From Lamellibrachia columna (Eukaryota; Annelida; Polychaeta; Sabellida; Siboglinidae): 64,000 bases of DNA. Where the stretch lies: the NCBI GenBank assembly GCA_963662155.1, contig OY759269.1:15822763-15886762 (forward strand). Reading direction: 5' to 3'. Below, piece after piece: positions 44,880-55,793 of this stretch (position 1 is the stretch's first letter; each line of letters opens with the position of its first letter). The notes below the pieces were generated by a model. That model ran no database searches, was not told the origin of the DNA, and saw nothing but the letters and a program-made list of their open reading frames with translations. The position numbers were made by a program, and so were the translations under genes.

Positions 44880-45330
44880 ATTATCATTAAATATGTACAG
44901 TAACCATGTACAATGCATGCACATTGCATACTGAACTACCGAACATGTAAATGTATACATGTTATGCGTAAAAATACATTTAATCATATTTTTTCAAAGC
45001 TCGAATTTACCTATTTAACCTGCATTGAGCGCAATATTGCTCCCTTTATTCGCAAGATGACGACACTTAAATCGAGGTAAATATGCGAATTCAGGAATCG
45101 GAAAAGGTGATTAAATATGTTTTACGCGCAACATGATTAATCGTTTACATGTATCAATATTCAGTATGCACTGTGCATGGTTACTGTACATAGTATATGT
45201 TATCATGGCGAAATTGAGGTGGATTCTTAACTTTATATAAGTGCCGCCATCTTGCGAATAAAAGGGGCAAGATGGCGTATAGTGCAGGTTAAATACACGA
45301 ATTCGAGCTTCCAAAAAGGTTCTTACGCAC
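44880..45330. repeat. MITE-like inverted repeat
   Basis: 'agtaaccatg' to 'agctcgaatttacctatttaacctgc' (44899-45025) is echoed as reverse complement between 45150 and 45310 ('gcaggttaaatacacgaattcgagctt'). The whole could fold on itself. Confidence 0.65.
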
Positions 45331-45334
45331 AACA

Positions 45335-46870
45335 TGTGTAATGGTTTAAAAGTTCCGAAATCTAGATAAGTGCCGTTTTTGCTTTCTCAGCTTTCAATTA
45401 AATTAAATTCATTTGTTTAATTCAGACATAAATACACATATAATGATACATATAGTCGCACACGACAGTTAACAAAATAATGTAAAAACAAAAAAAAACA
45501 GGTGAAACATAAAACATACATACAGTGTGATTACACAAAGTGTTTATGCATTAAGGTGACGTTACTCGTATCAGACTGTTGTTACCGGAACAGCTGTTAC
45601 GCCGAGTTATATATCTAGTAGCACATTTTTTACAAACATTTTTTACAAATTTTTATAAAATTACTTTCATGAACTTGCAGAAAAATGCAACCAAAATCAA
45701 CCTTGAGGAACATCGATTGTTCTCACAAACAATATACGCATCCTGCTTACTGAATATAATCTGATTTTATTTTATTGGCTTTACATTCATAAATGCACCT
45801 TTTTGCGCAACACGTATCACTGGCAGGCAAGCTAATGGAATAGTATACTTGTGTTCTTGTGTATTAATACGTAATTTTTCTATACTCGCTATACTTAATG
45901 TTAATTCGGTATACTTAATATAATATACCGATGTTACAAACGACTGAAGATATTTATATTTATTACTGGGCAAGGGATAGATATTTTAAATCATTAGTAG
46001 CTATTTTGTCGGTTGCTATTTTTTTTTAAAGTCGAACGTTTTCATGTGGTGATCATTAGAATAGTTGAGCGTTTAACAATTTAGACTTTATCGTGTAAGA
46101 AAGGTACAATCACGACATTGTTCTGGAGTTTACTGCCAACGCCTAATGATAGAGCTTGCTTTATTTATTATTGAAAAATACATAGTTATTAAGAAACGCT
46201 GTTAAACTTTACCCCTATGTGTGATTAATTATAACTATTGAAGTAATTAGAGTGTTAATTAAAACATAATGGATATAGTGCAGATAAAGATATTATAAAG
46301 AATACACAGAAAGAAGTGAAACATCTTTTTTCGGAAACCGCTTGCTAATGTAGACCAATGTGTCATATGTCAATAATATGGTGGTGATTCGATTAGAAAA
46401 CTTGGACATAACGGCATAGACATACTGGTGGCGGTCTCTCGAAGTAAATGTAGCGATATATGTTAGCTTTGCACCACTGAAAAATTATCAAATTCTGACG
46501 GCTAGTTTTCAGGTTACACTATATTTTATCATGACAAATATAGAAATAAAAATGTTCGAGATAGCGTGAACAAAACTGATGAAAATCAAGATTTCCGAAA
46601 GGGCAACACTTGCACGTAACGAGCTGTTGTTGTTGCAAAATGTATCCGCTAGGGTGTGGCAAAATGTGGTAGCGTTTAGTTCAGTAGTTATTCGCCAGAA
46701 GGTCCTGTATGCGGCCGGTGGCGGCCGTTCCAGGACTGCACAGAGCGGCCGGCCGTGGCCGTTGTGCGGTCTAATCAGTTAAGAACATAGTTAACATGGG
46801 ATGCAACGTTAGTATATCAAAGTAGAAGCGCAGTCTACTGCTAATCGCAATTAGCCACGTTATAATTATA
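45335..46870. other. Intergenic DNA, no gene seen
   Basis: AT-rich with a GC-rich island at 46705-46770 (gcggccggtggcggcc). No gene recognised. Confidence 0.4.
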
Positions 46871-47039
46871 ATTGTTTCGCCATTGTTTTTATATGTCGGC
46901 CTTTTTCATTCACCAGACAACTACATCGAAGGTCTTGTTAAATGCACTGTCGTCATTGGGCTTCAGTGCTACATATGAACAAGTAACAGCTTTCGGGAAG
47001 TCAGTTGTCTTGTGCGAATCCATCGAAGACTTGACTGAC

Positions 47040-47447
47040 GACGGTGGCGGATTCTGTCGGCGGATGGCAAACAACAGGAGACTAAGAGGATACCAAATAG
47101 AAGTGTTAAAAATATTGAACGGTTATGAGGATGTTGATTGGAATATGTTCTTCAAACTTAAAGAAGGCAGTAGAACCAGAGGACACAAAGCAGCATTAGT
47201 TAAGGAGCAGTGTAGGTTGGATATGAGAAAGTACTCTTTCTCACAGAGGGTGATAAATGAATGGAACAAACTGCCAAATGACTGTGTTAATGCTAGTAGT
47301 GTGAATATGATTAAAAATCGAATTGACATATATTTGATAAGGGCGGGCTACACATAGATGAGAAAATTGTTGGAATCTCGATACGCCAATGGCTTCCTTG
47401 TCCACTTGCCATATGGAACTTGTTGGTTGGGATGGCAATCATGTTAC
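47040..47447 (+). mobile_element. 3' end of a CR1-like LINE
   Basis: Encodes the reverse-transcriptase C-terminus (SRTRGHKAAL, RKYSFSQRVINEWNKLP) then a 3' end 'ttccatatggaacttgttgg...gatggcaatc', matching the minus-strand copy at 26500-26939. It abuts the left edge of element 2, so insertion and element truncation may be linked. Confidence 0.85.
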
Positions 47448-47453
47448 ATTCTT

Positions 47454-48233
47454 TTAAACTTTCTTTACAAAAAGGATACTCTGAACGGCAAAGATACCAC
47501 TCACGTAATGGGTATCATAACATGCCAAACAAAATAAGGCAAATATCGACGTGCTGATGTCATGAAGCGCGATATATTTGGCACTGAAGACAATAACTGT
47601 GCATATGAGGATGCCGAATATGAGGATGAAGACGTGACCGTACAGACGTTGCCACACCTTTTCTTGATTCTTTGCATTCACCTTTAACGGAGCCATACCG
47701 ATGCTGCGGTGGGGGGCGTTGTTATACGATCGCACCAAGTCCGGAAGGATGTCGATGTACCGCCACGTCTGGTGTTGCGTGAAGTATCGCCATATGCGTG
47801 ACTTCAACGTTCGGTTGAATCTTTCCACGACGCATGCCTTCGTCTCCGCGTTGTGCGTGGAGAAGTGATTGATGTCGTAACGCTGCAATAGAGCCTGAAC
47901 GGGTTTGTTCAGAAATTCTTTGCCTTGATCTGTCTGCAACGTCTTTGGCCAAACGTCGACGAACGTGGATTGCAGCGCTGCCACCAACGACGCCGCGGAC
48001 TTGTTCTTCATGGGAACACACCAGGCCACTTTCGAGAAGACGTCGATCACCGTGAGGATAAAGGCCATACCTTCGTTGTCGTGTTTCACCTTCGACATGT
48101 CTACGAGATCGGCCTGCCACTGCTGATGCATACCACCCACGATGACGCGGCGTCTCCTGAAATGACGTCTCGCTGGTTTGTGTAAGGTGTAGGCGTCCTG
48201 TGCCGGCAACCATTCATAGGGCGTCCCAACCAA
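47454..48233 (-). pseudogene. Integrase of element 2, truncated at both ends
   Basis: The rve core is present with its triad: QADLVD, QTDQGKEF and VVERFNRTLK, and the HKPARRHFRRRRVIVGG linker. The N-terminal part and promoter are lost through a deletion that fuses the gene to the end of the upstream conserved gene near 48215-48233; compared with element 1 about 400 bp are missing there. The chromodomain is lost at about 47627, where homology ends. The frame then stays open for some 57 codons into unrelated DNA that encodes a hydrophobic segment (FILIFGILICTVIVF). No ATG opens the frame (first codon TTG). It is almost certainly inactive. Confidence 0.88.
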
Positions 48234-48996
48234 CCAATGACGACAAAGCCTTGCGTGATTCGGGGGGTGGGGTGGGCATGGTATGTTCCATTCGACGGCT
48301 CTGACGGGCGAGGGGTGTCCAACTTAGCGATCTTCGTGCACTACCTGCAGCAGCAGCACGCGGAGTAGTAATTGACCGACGAGAGGGAGTGACCGCTGGC
48401 GCCGGACGTATGTAGGCTCTCCTGGAGACGTTACCGACCAACGCCATGGGTAGGTTGATGGCACGGAGTTGTCGTGCAAATGGCTGCCAACCCGTCGGAG
48501 CGGTCTTTCTCTTAAGCAACAGATCATTAACGAGATCCACCACGTTACTGCCGACAACCGGCACGCCCTCGTGTATCAGTTCACCGCGAGCGGTCCACGC
48601 GATATCTCTCTTCAGATGCTCCATCAAACGGCTGGCTTTGGCCTGCATGGTCCTGGGAACGGTGGCCAAGACGGTGGCCTCCAGTTCGCTAATAGGAGCT
48701 CTTACTGCACCCTCCGACCCCGACCCCGGCTCCACCTCCGACTCGTTCACCGTGACCACGCGTAGCGGTTCCTTGATGCGTTTATCGGTCAAGACGTTGT
48801 ATCGCTGCAACACCTGATTATACAGTGTCACCTTGGTTCCGTCGTCTAGGTCCTTTCTATCGAGGATGGTCTTCATCTCGTCATCGAGGGCTTGCACCTT
48901 CTTGCCTAAGGTGTCGGTCGCGGGTTGGGGTGGGGGTGACCGAAGCGTGTCCAACAGGCGCGGGTCCACCAAGGCCATCTTGCGTGCGTGCTCCAT
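48214..48996 (-). CDS. Conserved Polinton protein, C-terminus altered
   Basis: The counterpart of 11357-12097, 260 residues from the ATG at 48996, with the same 'KMALVDPRLLDTL' start, 'LYNQVLQRYN' helix and 'GELIHEGVPVVGSN' block. The last residues differ from element 1 because the deletion that removed the integrase start also replaced the natural end; the frame runs a few codons into integrase DNA before stopping. Function is unknown. Most of the protein is preserved, with many silent or mild changes relative to element 1. Confidence 0.72.
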   Translation of the reverse strand: MEHARKMALVDPRLLDTLRSPPPQPATDTLGKKVQALDDEMKTILDRKDLDDGTKVTLYNQVLQRYNVLTDKRIKEPLRVVTVNESEVEPGSGSEGAVRAPISELEATVLATVPRTMQAKASRLMEHLKRDIAWTARGELIHEGVPVVGSNVVDLVNDLLLKRKTAPTGWQPFARQLRAINLPMALVGNVSRRAYIRPAPAVTPSRRSITTPRAAAAGSARRSLSWTPLARQSRRMEHTMPTPPPESRKALSSLVGWDAL

Positions 48997-49000
48997 GTAT

Positions 49001-49369
49001 CTACCTTTTGGTCAGCACCTCTTGGAGCAAGGGTATCAAGACCGAACTTGCCAACGGTGCTAGGAAGGCCGATAGGAAACCGCCGCTCTGTCCCTCACCA
49101 ACCTGGGGTTGCAGCAAGATGCATCTTCTCCTGGCAGCGGGCGTTCGTCTCTGAGCCAACTCGCGTAACTTCGTCCTGTATTTACCCAAACGTCGCCTCT
49201 GTATAGCGGTCAATGGAATGTTCTTTGTTAGTATGTTGTAGGCACACTCGGCTAGTGCACACAGCAGAGGGGCGTCGGCGCTGGCGATGATGGCCTTTTT
49301 CACTTTGTTGTTCTTGTACCTGGCCAGAGTCTGTATGCACAAAATGTGTTTCTTCACGAGGGCAGACAT
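49001..49369 (-). CDS. Small basic Polinton protein with hydrophobic tail
   Basis: A 122-residue protein from the ATG at 49369. The N-terminal half contains a conserved helix with two Cys ('LLCALAECAYNIL', about 35-47), followed by a basic segment 'RRRLGKYRTKLREL' and a C-terminal Gly-rich hinge (GEGQSGGF) leading to a hydrophobic or amphipathic helix (about 94-115). Charge and tail suggest a minor virion component that touches DNA or membrane, but this is inference; I know no named family. It shares a transcript arrangement with the next gene (4-bp gap) and has a TATA box 35 bp upstream. Intact here, frameshifted in element 1. Confidence 0.72.
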   Translation of the reverse strand: MSALVKKHILCIQTLARYKNNKVKKAIIASADAPLLCALAECAYNILTKNIPLTAIQRRRLGKYRTKLRELAQRRTPAARRRCILLQPQVGEGQSGGFLSAFLAPLASSVLIPLLQEVLTKR

Positions 49370-49402
49370 GTTGCGAATGAAGAGAAGAGTCACGCGTTCG
49401 GT

Positions 49403-49412
49403 CTTTTATACC
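49403..49412 (-). promoter_or_regulatory. TATA box overlapping ATPase stop (element 2)
   Basis: GGTATAAAAG on the minus strand; the TAA of the box is the ATPase stop (49406-49408). Same layout as 12501-12510. Confidence 0.6.
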
Positions 49413-50032
49413 TTCGGCAAGTACACGTACTGAACACCGTCGTCTGGAAAGATGGCCGTGCGCAGACGCATGTCCTCGGGCGTGTCCTGTTTGAGATCGA
49501 CCAATAGATAACCGTACGGTACCGCCGTGGCGTCTTTAGACGCCTCTTGCACGAACTTGCCGCGTCCCGGATACATCTGTCGAGCCAAGTTCGCCATCTG
49601 CGATGCGTCACGTGGATTCTTGAACACCACCATGTACTGCGAATTCAGACTAATGGTGCGACTCTCTTTGTTTTTAGGGAACAGGTTATGTACGAGATAC
49701 AGCACGGACGTGTTCCTGTGGTGACTTTTTTTAGTGAACAAGGTCGTGACCCGTTCGTCCGTTTCTGCCATGAGATCGTCTATGACGATGAGGTTCCTCG
49801 TTGTCGGATCGAACATGGCCGCCGTCGGTAACCCTTCCTCGAATCGCACGTGACCCAAGTCCGTCGTTGCGTAAGCCTCTTGCCATTCTCCGTAACACCA
49901 CGTTATTTGTTCGGGCGGTGGATCGATCATCGCAGCGGCGTGACGCAACATACGCGTCACGAAAGTACTCTTGCCGCACCCCGTCGGTCCGGCGACGATG
50001 CACGTGAAGGGGTGTTTCCATCGTGCATCCAT
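49406..50032 (-). CDS. FtsK/HerA-type DNA packaging ATPase (element 2)
   Basis: A 208-residue ATPase, intact and very close to the element 1 copy. Walker A GPTGCGKST, Walker B LIVIDDLM and the NSQYMVVFKNPRD block are unchanged. Most differences from element 1 are conservative. The true start is the ATG at 50032; the frame is open for another 11 codons upstream, but that part is not shared with element 1. The preserved frame next to a broken polymerase suggests either recent death of the element or chance. Confidence 0.9.
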   Translation of the reverse strand: MDARWKHPFTCIVAGPTGCGKSTFVTRMLRHAAAMIDPPPEQITWCYGEWQEAYATTDLGHVRFEEGLPTAAMFDPTTRNLIVIDDLMAETDERVTTLFTKKSHHRNTSVLYLVHNLFPKNKESRTISLNSQYMVVFKNPRDASQMANLARQMYPGRGKFVQEASKDATAVPYGYLLVDLKQDTPEDMRLRTAIFPDDGVQYVYLPKV

Positions 50033-50064
50033 GATTGCGTATGAAACAAGTGCAGCGTGCATCA

Positions 50065-50132
50065 CCTTTTCTATACGTCCACCTTTTCTATACGTCCACC
50101 TTTTCTATACGTCCACCTTTTCTATACGTCCA
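50065..50132 (-). repeat. 4 x 17-bp repeat at the polymerase end
   Basis: The unit ccttttctatacgtcca is repeated four times at 50065, 50082, 50099 and 50116. The first unit on the minus strand includes the last polymerase codons and stop; the rest multiply a TATA-like 'GTATAGAAAAG' just upstream of the ATPase ATG. Element 1 has a single, diverged version. Confidence 0.9.
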
Positions 50133-53100
50133 CCGGACCCGTGGTCACCCCGTCCTCGTGCACCACGCGTTTGGCGTAAAAGTAGGTGAGGGCAGCCCGT
50201 TCCTGCACGTACGTCAACACGGTAGATTTATGCACCCGGAAACCACGGTTCGCTCCACTTCCGCTCCGACGGTTGGTGAGCACCGCCAGGAACGCATCCT
50301 TGTCGATGGTGTTGTGCCGTTTGTTCAGTCCTTTGGCGCTGTACTTGTCGGTCGTTCCGAAACAATAGTACGTCTTGCTACACAACCCCACGAACCCGGC
50401 ACCGGACCACTCGACCTTGAACAGACCCGGTGTCCTCTTGTCGAACGCTCTTCGCGCCTTACAGCACGCCTCGTCTCCGACCCACGGTCGATTGGCGAGA
50501 CGACAGCGCACGTAGTCGTTCCGATGGTCGTCGCAACATTCGGACGGGAGCCATTCGGAACGATGTCGGAAATAATGGTCTCGTAGTGCTGGGGTCACGA
50601 GGGCATCAACGGACTCCCCGGCCAAGGCTAAATAGGCATTATCTGTATCCATCTCGCAGTACTGGAACAGGGGGCGCTCCACGTATCGGATGATAAAGTC
50701 GTAATAGAACTGCAACATGCGCATCTTGGCGTACTGCAGAACTAAGAATCCCACGTGGACGGGTAGGGTGTACTTGACGGTTTTCTTGTTCATCTCTACC
50801 TCGTACGCATCGTCGACGACGATCTCGAGTTGTCGGAACCGTTTATCGTTGACCATGAGCGATGCCGCCTTCTCCGTGCAGTAGCTGACGTCGCGATGTC
50901 GGTCAACGTTGGTGATGGTCTTTCCGTAGCCCGAGTTCCCCAGCAACTTCATGGTGTCCGCGATGATGGTCTTGTCTTGGTGGACGTCGCCCTCGCGTCG
51001 GGCCTTGGACACTGCATCGCCGAACTGCCGGAAACACGGAATAGGATCGTATTCGATGACCTGGTACACGTGCAGCACCTCGAGACCGTGGTCCAGATAC
51101 CATCGCAGCAGTTGCGTTTCGAGCAGTATCTTATCGCCGCAATAACTACCCACGAGCATGCGTCTCGGAGTCTTCATTATGTTGTGCTCTTCGGCGTATC
51201 GGCGCATGAACGGACCGAGATCCTCGCGTATCAGACTGATGTTCTTGAACACGGGCTGCATCTCGGCAAAGTGCTCGCGCAATTCTTCCGGTACGCGAAT
51301 GTCGCACTCGATCATGCCGAACACGGTTCCTGCACGCACTCCGTTCAGGATCTGTTGCGACGTCATCGTCCATCGCACGTGTCGACGTCGGGGAAATGCA
51401 GCATCCAGACACTTTCGTACGGCCGGGGTTCGTCTCATCTCTTTCCACTCGCATTCCCACAGCTCGACGACTGTGACAAAGTGACGTAGGTAGGCGGTGG
51501 TCTTTCGGGTCTCGGCGAGCAGTTGCGCCATGGGTTTCCCGTTGACGGCGTTCACCTCCTCTCGGTTGCACGAGCAACCGTGAAAGAAGCAACCTTGGAA
51601 CTGATAAGCCGTCTTCGTCTCGCTGCACCATCCGTCCACCCGATGTTTGCCTATTCTCTTCTCTCGTCCGTTGATCTGATGCCGTATGGGACGTCCCGTG
51701 TGTTCGGATTCCCACGTCAACCATTCTGCAGCCATCTGTCCGTACAGCTGCGCCGATTCGGGGCGGAAGTCGTTCTCCACCCGTCGTCGCGTGCTCCATC
51801 CCATAGGCATGTCTTGCATGAGTGACCACAGGTACAGTGCGTTCGCATCGTATCCGACGATCGATCGACAAGGCCGAGCAGCCTCTCCGTACTCGTTCTG
51901 ACGTAGCGTGGTGACCCCTTTCTCGTGATAGCGATGAAAAATGATCGAAGGCCCGCCTACGATGTTCTCTTTGACGAGGTCGTGCAGGTCTTTATTCTTC
52001 TCGTTGAAGATGGTAAAGTAGGTCTTCTCTGGAAGGTCGTTGAACAGGTACAGCAGGGTCAGACCAGGTACGCTGATACCTTGCTTGAACATGTCTATTC
52101 CACGTTGTCGATAGAACGCAAACTGTCTGTCGATGGCCTGTAGAAAGGGAACCACGTCCCTGTTGTTGTACCAGACGAGAAAGTCATGCCATTGACGCGC
52201 CAGGCCTCCTGACAACTGGCGTAATCCTCGTCTGAAATACCTTCGTTCTTCAGTCGACTGAAGAAGGCCTCTTTCGGTGGAAGAGCGGTGTCGTCGAGTC
52301 TCTCCAGACGGTCCATGTACTCGTACGGGAAATGACCTTTCGTCACCTCGCATCCGTACGCTTTCAGATACTTGTCGTAGCTGAACCCGGGGGCTATGTA
52401 GTTGATCATGTCTAGGAATTTCAGCTGATCCGTCGAAAGACACATGAAAGTGTTGTTGCGTTTGATGACGAACATTGACCCGACGCCGTCGGTCTCGTCT
52501 TTCTTTGTTTCCTCTTGCTCCCTCTCGTCCTCTTCGTCTTGTTCCACGGTCTTTGAAGTCGTCAGGAAGTACCGTATGAGGAACTGTTTGACGGCATTGA
52601 GATCATACTTCCCCGAATTGAACCCGATGACAGGTAACTGACGCATCCATCCATACAGTTGTCCCATCAGCGTTTTGTACGGATTGGTTGCCGGTCGAGC
52701 GTCCTTGTCGGTGGCTGATCGTGCAGCCTCCTCCCGTTCGTCCCATTTCGTCAGCTCTTCGGCGAGTTGTTCCAACACATGATCGTATGAGCCTTTGATC
52801 TTGTCGTACGCGGCCTCACTCATCGATTGCAGGATAGTCATCATGTTGCTCACCAACTTGTTGGTGTCTCCGTCCGTGACGATGCATGTAACTTGTTCGT
52901 GTCCGGGTACGTTGGATGCCACGCTGACGCTCAGCGGGACGTGACGCGCAACCCAGTGAACCTGGTCACTGTCAGACGGAAGGTGTTCGGTATCGAACCA
53001 ACACTCAAAGTCGAAGGTGGCTCGGAACACGCCACCAGGATAGACTCGACGCACACCCCCGTACACGTGCTCTCGTGGTTGCGTAGACTCCATGCGTCTT

Positions 53101-54478
53101 TCCACAACGAGTCCCCACACTTCCGACATCTGTACGAGTGACAGTACATGCGTCTATCCTGGATGAAGGAAAAATGCGTCCCGTGCAGATTGAGGTAGAG
53201 TGTGTCAGGGTACTTACATACCGAGCGACGAACGAGTTCTGCAGTTGGCTTTCCATCCTCTTCATCCGGTTTTACGAGACTGTACACGCACACGTTCGTT
53301 TGGAACGTGGTCTCTACACGATGGAGGTCGTCCATCGTGACCCCGGCAAATGCTTCCATGGGTACACCGTCTTGAGCGTAAGTCTCGTACAGCGTCTTCA
53401 CCGCTGGTTCCAATCGACGACTTTCACATCCTCGATGCAGGGCCGGACATCGGAAGAGACACAGGTTGTCACTGTACCTCTTATTATTGTTGCCTTCCTT
53501 TTCCAATACGATGACGGCTTTGTTCTTCTTGATGTACATTGGAAGGGCGATCATTCCTACACATCCTATCGGATGATCGATGATGCGATTGACGAAAAAT
53601 GTGACATTGGTCACGAGTTCGCACACCCACGCCGAATCCGGTATTTGATTGATGGCCCATTGCAAGACGTCGGTTTCTCGGATACGTTCGAGGAACTTAT
53701 CAAAGTCCTTGCTGTTGGTGATGAGACTGGACTCGTCCAGGTAGCGTCCACAGCAGTTGCACGAGGGATGGTAGTACTTGTATTGACCCGTGTTCTTGTT
53801 CCTCAGAACGAACCCGTAACTGAGGTTAATCTTGAAAGCGTTGGTCTGTTCCTGGAACATGTTCTTCAACGGCGTCTCTAGAACGGTCGTGTGTAGAGTC
53901 GTTAATCTGTAATCGTACCTGCACTGGAGAGGACCTCTCGTTACACGTGTCCGTACGGTCGACCAGTGCGCTCGTACGACATCTAACAATTCCGTCGACA
54001 GGTTGTCGGCGAAGGGGAGTCGAGCAGGTGGGTCGATGGGGTCTTCGTCGGTAACGAGTGGATGGTGGGGTGTGGTGTCTTCCCTGTTTGATCTCTTAGA
54101 TGATGGTGCCTTCTTGACGACGCCGGTACACGTTCGTGCGTGTCTGGTCAGGGCGTCGCGTCTATTGAAATTCTTTCCACATTTCGCACATGTGTACACT
54201 GTGGTCTGTTTTCTATTACTGCTACTGCTACTGCTACTGCTAAGACGACATACGGACCTAACATGATGCTGCAGATCGTCCCATATCTCGAACGTTGCAT
54301 TGCATTTACACGAATATTTCGTTCGCTTTGCCTGGTCGCTAGGTGGCACCTCTATTGGTTGCGCCACCGCATACGTGTGTTCGTTCACTGCAGGTGTCGA
54401 ATGACTCGCTACGTGGCGTGTTAGCTCTGCATACGTGTCGAGGGCCAGTCCGCAGTGACGACATAGATGACGTTTCAT
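50122..54478 (-). pseudogene. DNA polymerase B of element 2, broken by three deletions
   Basis: Homologous throughout to 13169-17571. The N-terminal part (54478 to about 53055) starts with an ATG, has C2H2-type fingers and a Ser run, and shows that finger and polymerase parts belong to one frame. Comparison with element 1 places a one-base deletion near 53055, an in-frame loss of about 78 bp near 53030 just before Exo I, and a 13-bp deletion near 52186 just before Exo III. As a result the reading frame is split in three (54478-about 53055, 53129-52190, 52180-50122). Exo I, Exo II and the A, B and C motifs are individually preserved (motif C reads DTDN). It cannot make a full polymerase as it stands. 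Confidence 0.9.
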
Positions 54479-54520
54479 GGTGCTCTACGCGTCTACAACT
54501 GAGAGACAGCGGTCCTTAGT

Positions 54521-54533
54521 ACAGCTATATAGT
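54521..54533 (-). promoter_or_regulatory. TATA box for polymerase gene of element 2
   Basis: ACTATATAGCTGT on the minus strand, about 45 bp before the ATG at 54478, matching the element 1 layout. Confidence 0.6.
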
Positions 54534-54536
54534 ACG

Positions 54537-54606
54537 TGTGGTGGTGGTGGGGTGGTGGTGGTGGTGGTGGTGGTGGTGGTGGTGGTGGTGGTGGTGGTGG
54601 TGGTGA
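54537..54606. repeat. (GGT)n microsatellite
   Basis: GGT run of about 65 bp followed by 'gaatggtgattggtgattggtg' at the place where element 1 has its palindrome array. Confidence 0.93.
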
Positions 54607-54767
54607 ATGGTGATTGGTGATTGGTGATTGGTGAAGGGTGTATGACCTAAGGTGTGATCCTGTGGTATTGGCTACTGTGTGTCCGCTATCGATGGCTACG
54701 GGTTCTCTTTCAACTATGTAGACCGTGGCAACACCACTGACAACACGTTTCAATCATTGTATGACTT

Positions 54768-54773
54768 TTTATT
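54768..54773 (-). terminator. AATAAA signal for early transcripts (element 2)
   Basis: CTCAATAAA on the minus strand, same context as 18103-18108 in element 1. Confidence 0.5.
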
Positions 54774-54784
54774 GAGTATAATGT

Positions 54785-54816
<32 letters not shown>

Positions 54817-54871
54817 CGGTTAGACTTATATACTTACTATGATGACTTGATGGTTTGTGGGATTGTTACAT

Positions 54872-54970
54872 CCTCGACAGTGACCACTAGCTTACGATCG
54901 GTTATCGACACGCCAGTGGCTAGTAACATGGTTATTAACTTGTGGGCTTTTACACCGCGACAGAGGTTAC
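54872..54970. other. Block conserved between both elements (copy 2)
   Basis: Matches 18386-18480. The minus strand has an ATG-started frame of about 33 codons (ITDRKLVVTVEDV), but the ATG is not conserved in element 1. The level of identity is as high as in coding parts although no shared frame extends through it. Confidence 0.7.
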
Positions 54971-55005
54971 GTACAATGATGATGATGATGTACTATATAA
55001 GTCGG

Positions 55006-55012
<7 letters not shown>

Positions 55013-55095
<83 letters not shown>
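55013..55095. repeat. (TA)n microsatellite
   Basis: Pure TA run of about 83 bp, with a shorter ATATAC run at 54786-54816. Confidence 0.96.
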
Positions 55096-55096
<1 letters not shown>

Positions 55097-55239
55097 CTAT
55101 TACTCTATGTCATACAACTACAATATGAGATAAACTAAATACCATATATGTCATACAATAAAAGAGAGAGAGCTACTAAATACCATACAGTTCGACACGT
55201 TACACTACGCTACTGTTATTCCGTTGCAAACGGTGCTTC

Positions 55240-55371
55240 TTAATAATCGTGCGTTTCTATCATAAAATCAATAATTATCTGTAGTAATCTATGTAATGCG
55301 CGTTTCCTCTCGTCCGTTGCTAGTATGGGTGCCTCCTCCTCCTTCTCCTCCTCCTTCACCTCCTCCTCCTC
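55240..55371 (-). other. Exon-like module c (acidic start, LLxxII, THD end)
   Basis: After a splice-acceptor-like 'TTTCTTTTATGTAG' an open frame of 43 codons runs to a TAA. It starts with Glu/Lys repeats, then 'EAPILATDERKRALHRLLQI' and ends THDY. It is one of three tandem modules of the same design. No start codon is present, so it would need an upstream exon. Confidence 0.5.
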
Positions 55372-55390
55372 CTACATAAAAGAAATAGGC

Positions 55391-55492
55391 CTATTGTTCA
55401 TCGTGTGTCGATATAATATATTCTAGTAGTAGCACCACTAATTCCCGGCCTGCACGCCTACGCACTTCAGCCGGTAGCACAGGTACGTCATC
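55391..55492 (-). other. Exon-like module b
   Basis: Preceded by 'AATTTGTTCTGTAG', 33 codons to a TAG: DDVPVLPAEVRRRAGRELVV, then a hydrophobic stretch and THDEQ. Same layout as modules a and c. Confidence 0.5.
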
Positions 55493-55551
55493 CTACAGAA
55501 CAAATTAAAATATACTAATATTACCTACTACAACTAACTCGGTTATGTTTA

Positions 55552-55656
55552 CTAATAATAATATTCTGTTGACGACGTCATATACGTGGAGATCACTACT
55601 CCAGATCGCTCCCGAATGCTGGCTGGGATTATGGGTGCCTCGTCGTACACTTCAAT
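55552..55656 (-). other. Exon-like module a
   Basis: Preceded by 'TTGGTGTTATGTAG', 34 codons to a TAG: IEVYDEAPIIPASIRERSGV and a shorter hydrophobic part. It shares the acidic-PI-P-x-x-R-R-x start of the other modules but ends differently. Confidence 0.45.
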
Positions 55657-55659
55657 CTA

Positions 55660-55790
55660 CATAACACCAATAATAATAATAATAATAATAATGTTCATAT
55701 ACCGTGGTTATAATGTTACTCCTAATTAACAACAATAATACTACTACTAATGTTCATATACCGTGGTTATACTAACCACCTCCTGAATAC
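55660..55790. repeat. Two copies of the GGTTATAA repeat plus ATT run
   Basis: 'gttcatataccgtggttata' at 55693 and 55751 (58-bp spacing), with AAT/ACT trinucleotide runs. This is the element 2 counterpart of the 24-bp array at 18577-18868. Confidence 0.75.
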
Positions 55791-55793
55791 TGT

